Shown here piece after piece: positions 8,404 through 8,704 of a stretch of 8,704 bases of DNA. This stretch comes from Arenicella sp. Its GTDB lineage: Bacteria; Pseudomonadota; Gammaproteobacteria; Arenicellales; Arenicellaceae. Below the pieces are notes generated by a model, which had not been told where the DNA came from, did no database searches, and was given only the letters and a program-made list of their open reading frames with translations. Position 1 is the stretch's first letter; each line of letters opens with the position of its first letter. The translations under genes and the position numbers were made by a program. Location of the stretch: contig JAESTB010000237.1 in assembly GCA_016763815.1 (NCBI GenBank), positions 1 to 8,704 on the forward strand, given 5' to 3'.

Positions 8404-8415
8404 GCCGAAAACGGC
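8404..8415. repeat. Small perfect inverted repeat next to the dehydrogenase promoter
   Basis: GCCGAAAACGGC consists of GCCG and CGGC arms around four A residues. It lies eight bases upstream of the candidate -35 box of the dehydrogenase promoter, a place where a dimeric regulator could bind. It is short enough to arise by chance, and no regulator gene is seen beside it. Confidence 0.25.
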
Positions 8416-8429
8416 GCGAAATGGTCAGC

Positions 8430-8490
8430 TTAAATTTTAATAAAAATTAGATAAAAAACCCTTGTGTTAGTAAAAAATAAAATTAAACTA
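8430..8490. other. AT-rich intergenic tract with spaced A-runs
   Basis: About 60 bases are almost pure A/T, with A-runs centred near 8444, 8455, 8474 and 8480, roughly one to two helical turns apart. Such tracts are often intrinsically curved and can act as UP elements or as sites for nucleoid proteins. It lies between two divergent transcription directions, upstream of the dehydrogenase promoter on one side and of the hairpin-rich leader on the other. No convincing plus-strand promoter is resolved; TTATAC at 8501-8506 is a possible -10 with no clear -35. Confidence 0.4.
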
Positions 8491-8546
8491 TCGACTCATT
8501 TTATACCCTTCGGGAACACTATGTTTCGCCGTTAAAGGCGTGTATT

Positions 8547-8576
8547 TGTGCGGCTTCATAATCAAGGAACCGCACA
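8547..8576 (+). promoter_or_regulatory. Stem-loop in the leader of the right-edge gene
   Basis: TGTGCGG (8547-8553) pairs with CCGCACA (8570-8576). After one mismatch, three further inner pairs leave an eight-base loop. Smaller hairpins sit before it: CCC-TTC-GGG at 8506-8514 and CGCC-GTTAAA-GGCG at 8527-8540. If this stretch is transcribed rightward it would be a structured leader. The pairing is seen directly; transcription and any regulatory role are inferred. It does not match a riboswitch class that I can recognise. Confidence 0.4.
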
Positions 8577-8588
8577 CAAAGGCGCGCT

Positions 8589-8616
8589 AAAACACCCTTT
8601 TTGTGAGTGTTTTTTT
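8589..8616 (+). terminator. Terminator-like hairpin with U-tract, directly before an ATG
   Basis: AAAACAC (8589-8595) pairs with GTGTTTT (8607-8613) around an 11-base loop, and the T-run continues to 8616. This is a weak rho-independent terminator for rightward transcription, because only three of seven pairs are G-C. The candidate start codon of the right-edge gene follows one base later, so if both are real the hairpin would act as an attenuator of that gene. The stem is nearly symmetrical and could also end leftward transcription, with a poorer tail. Confidence 0.42.
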
Positions 8617-8617
8617 G

Positions 8618-8704
8618 ATGATCTTCGAATTAAACAACCCCATTACCGATTTCGCTGCGAACGATTCCGGCGATGCCTACTGGCCTTCGCACAATCAAAT
8701 AGTC
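8618..8704 (+). CDS. Possible start of an unidentified protein (partial, cut by window edge)
   Basis: An ATG at 8618 opens 29 codons that run without a stop to the window edge. The product begins MIFELNNPITDF and ends near YWPSHNQIV. Composition looks like a soluble protein, with acidic and aromatic residues and a preference for C in third positions (TTC, AAC, ACC, GCC, TAC). A GTG at 8603 is an in-frame alternative start. GTGAG about ten bases upstream of the ATG is a weak ribosome binding site. I do not recognise the family from this fragment. The opposite strand is also open here (ending at a TAA near 8630), so a minus-strand gene tail cannot be fully excluded. The plus-strand reading is preferred on composition. 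Confidence 0.42.
   Translation, partial: MIFELNNPITDFAANDSGDAYWPSHNQIV

Noticed and set aside
8224..8433. 69-codon plus-strand frame over the dehydrogenase start
   Set aside because: It is antisense to the nucleotide-binding motif of the dehydrogenase and runs into the promoter region; no ribosome binding site or family resemblance.
8474..8590. 38-codon plus-strand open stretch ending at a TAA (8588-8590)
   Set aside because: It has no ATG; the only starts, such as GTG 8540, lack a properly spaced ribosome binding site, and the stretch is better explained by RNA hairpins.

Overview
The window reads as chromosomal DNA of a Gram-negative bacterium of moderate GC content. A gammaproteobacterium, perhaps marine, is the best guess, based on the Tas-like aldo/keto reductase and on the AddA/AddB-like repair pair of the proteobacterial type. 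This placement rests on protein style alone. No rRNA, tRNA, insertion sequence, phage gene or CRISPR array is visible.

All the clear genes lie on the minus strand, so the order of transcription runs from right to left. At the right edge (8618-8704, plus strand) there is the possible start of an unidentified gene pointing out of the window. It is preceded by a gene-free stretch of about 270 bases (8350-8617). That stretch holds an AT-rich tract, a likely promoter for the minus-strand gene on its left, and, near the plus-strand gene, a run of hairpins ending in a U-tract directly before the ATG.

Next (8349-7468) is a classical short-chain dehydrogenase/reductase gene that is otherwise intact but carries one in-frame TGA at codon 80, between the nucleotide-binding half and the NNAG motif. 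It is scored as a pseudogene or an interrupted gene. It is closed by a rho-independent-type hairpin at 7398-7435.

The centre of the window (7319-1159) is a two-gene operon joined by an ATGA overlap. The first gene encodes a 919-residue AddB-like protein of the 'probable DNA repair protein' family, with a RecB-type nuclease and an AddB-style four-cysteine iron-sulfur signature. The second encodes an 1134-residue AddA-like UvrD/RecB helicase-nuclease with its own nuclease domain. Together they would form a two-nuclease helicase complex that resects double-strand breaks for homologous recombination, the job RecBCD does in enteric bacteria.

Downstream, with short gaps of 28 and 19 bases, lie a Tas-like NADP(H)-dependent aldo/keto reductase (1130-78) and the first 19 codons of a protein with a signal-peptide-like N-terminus (58-1, cut by the window edge). 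These may be read through from the repair operon, but their functional link to it is not evident.

No clearly novel multi-gene system is visible. The items most worth a second look are the lone nonsense codon in the dehydrogenase, the AddAB-like pair, and the attenuator-like leader at 8506-8617.
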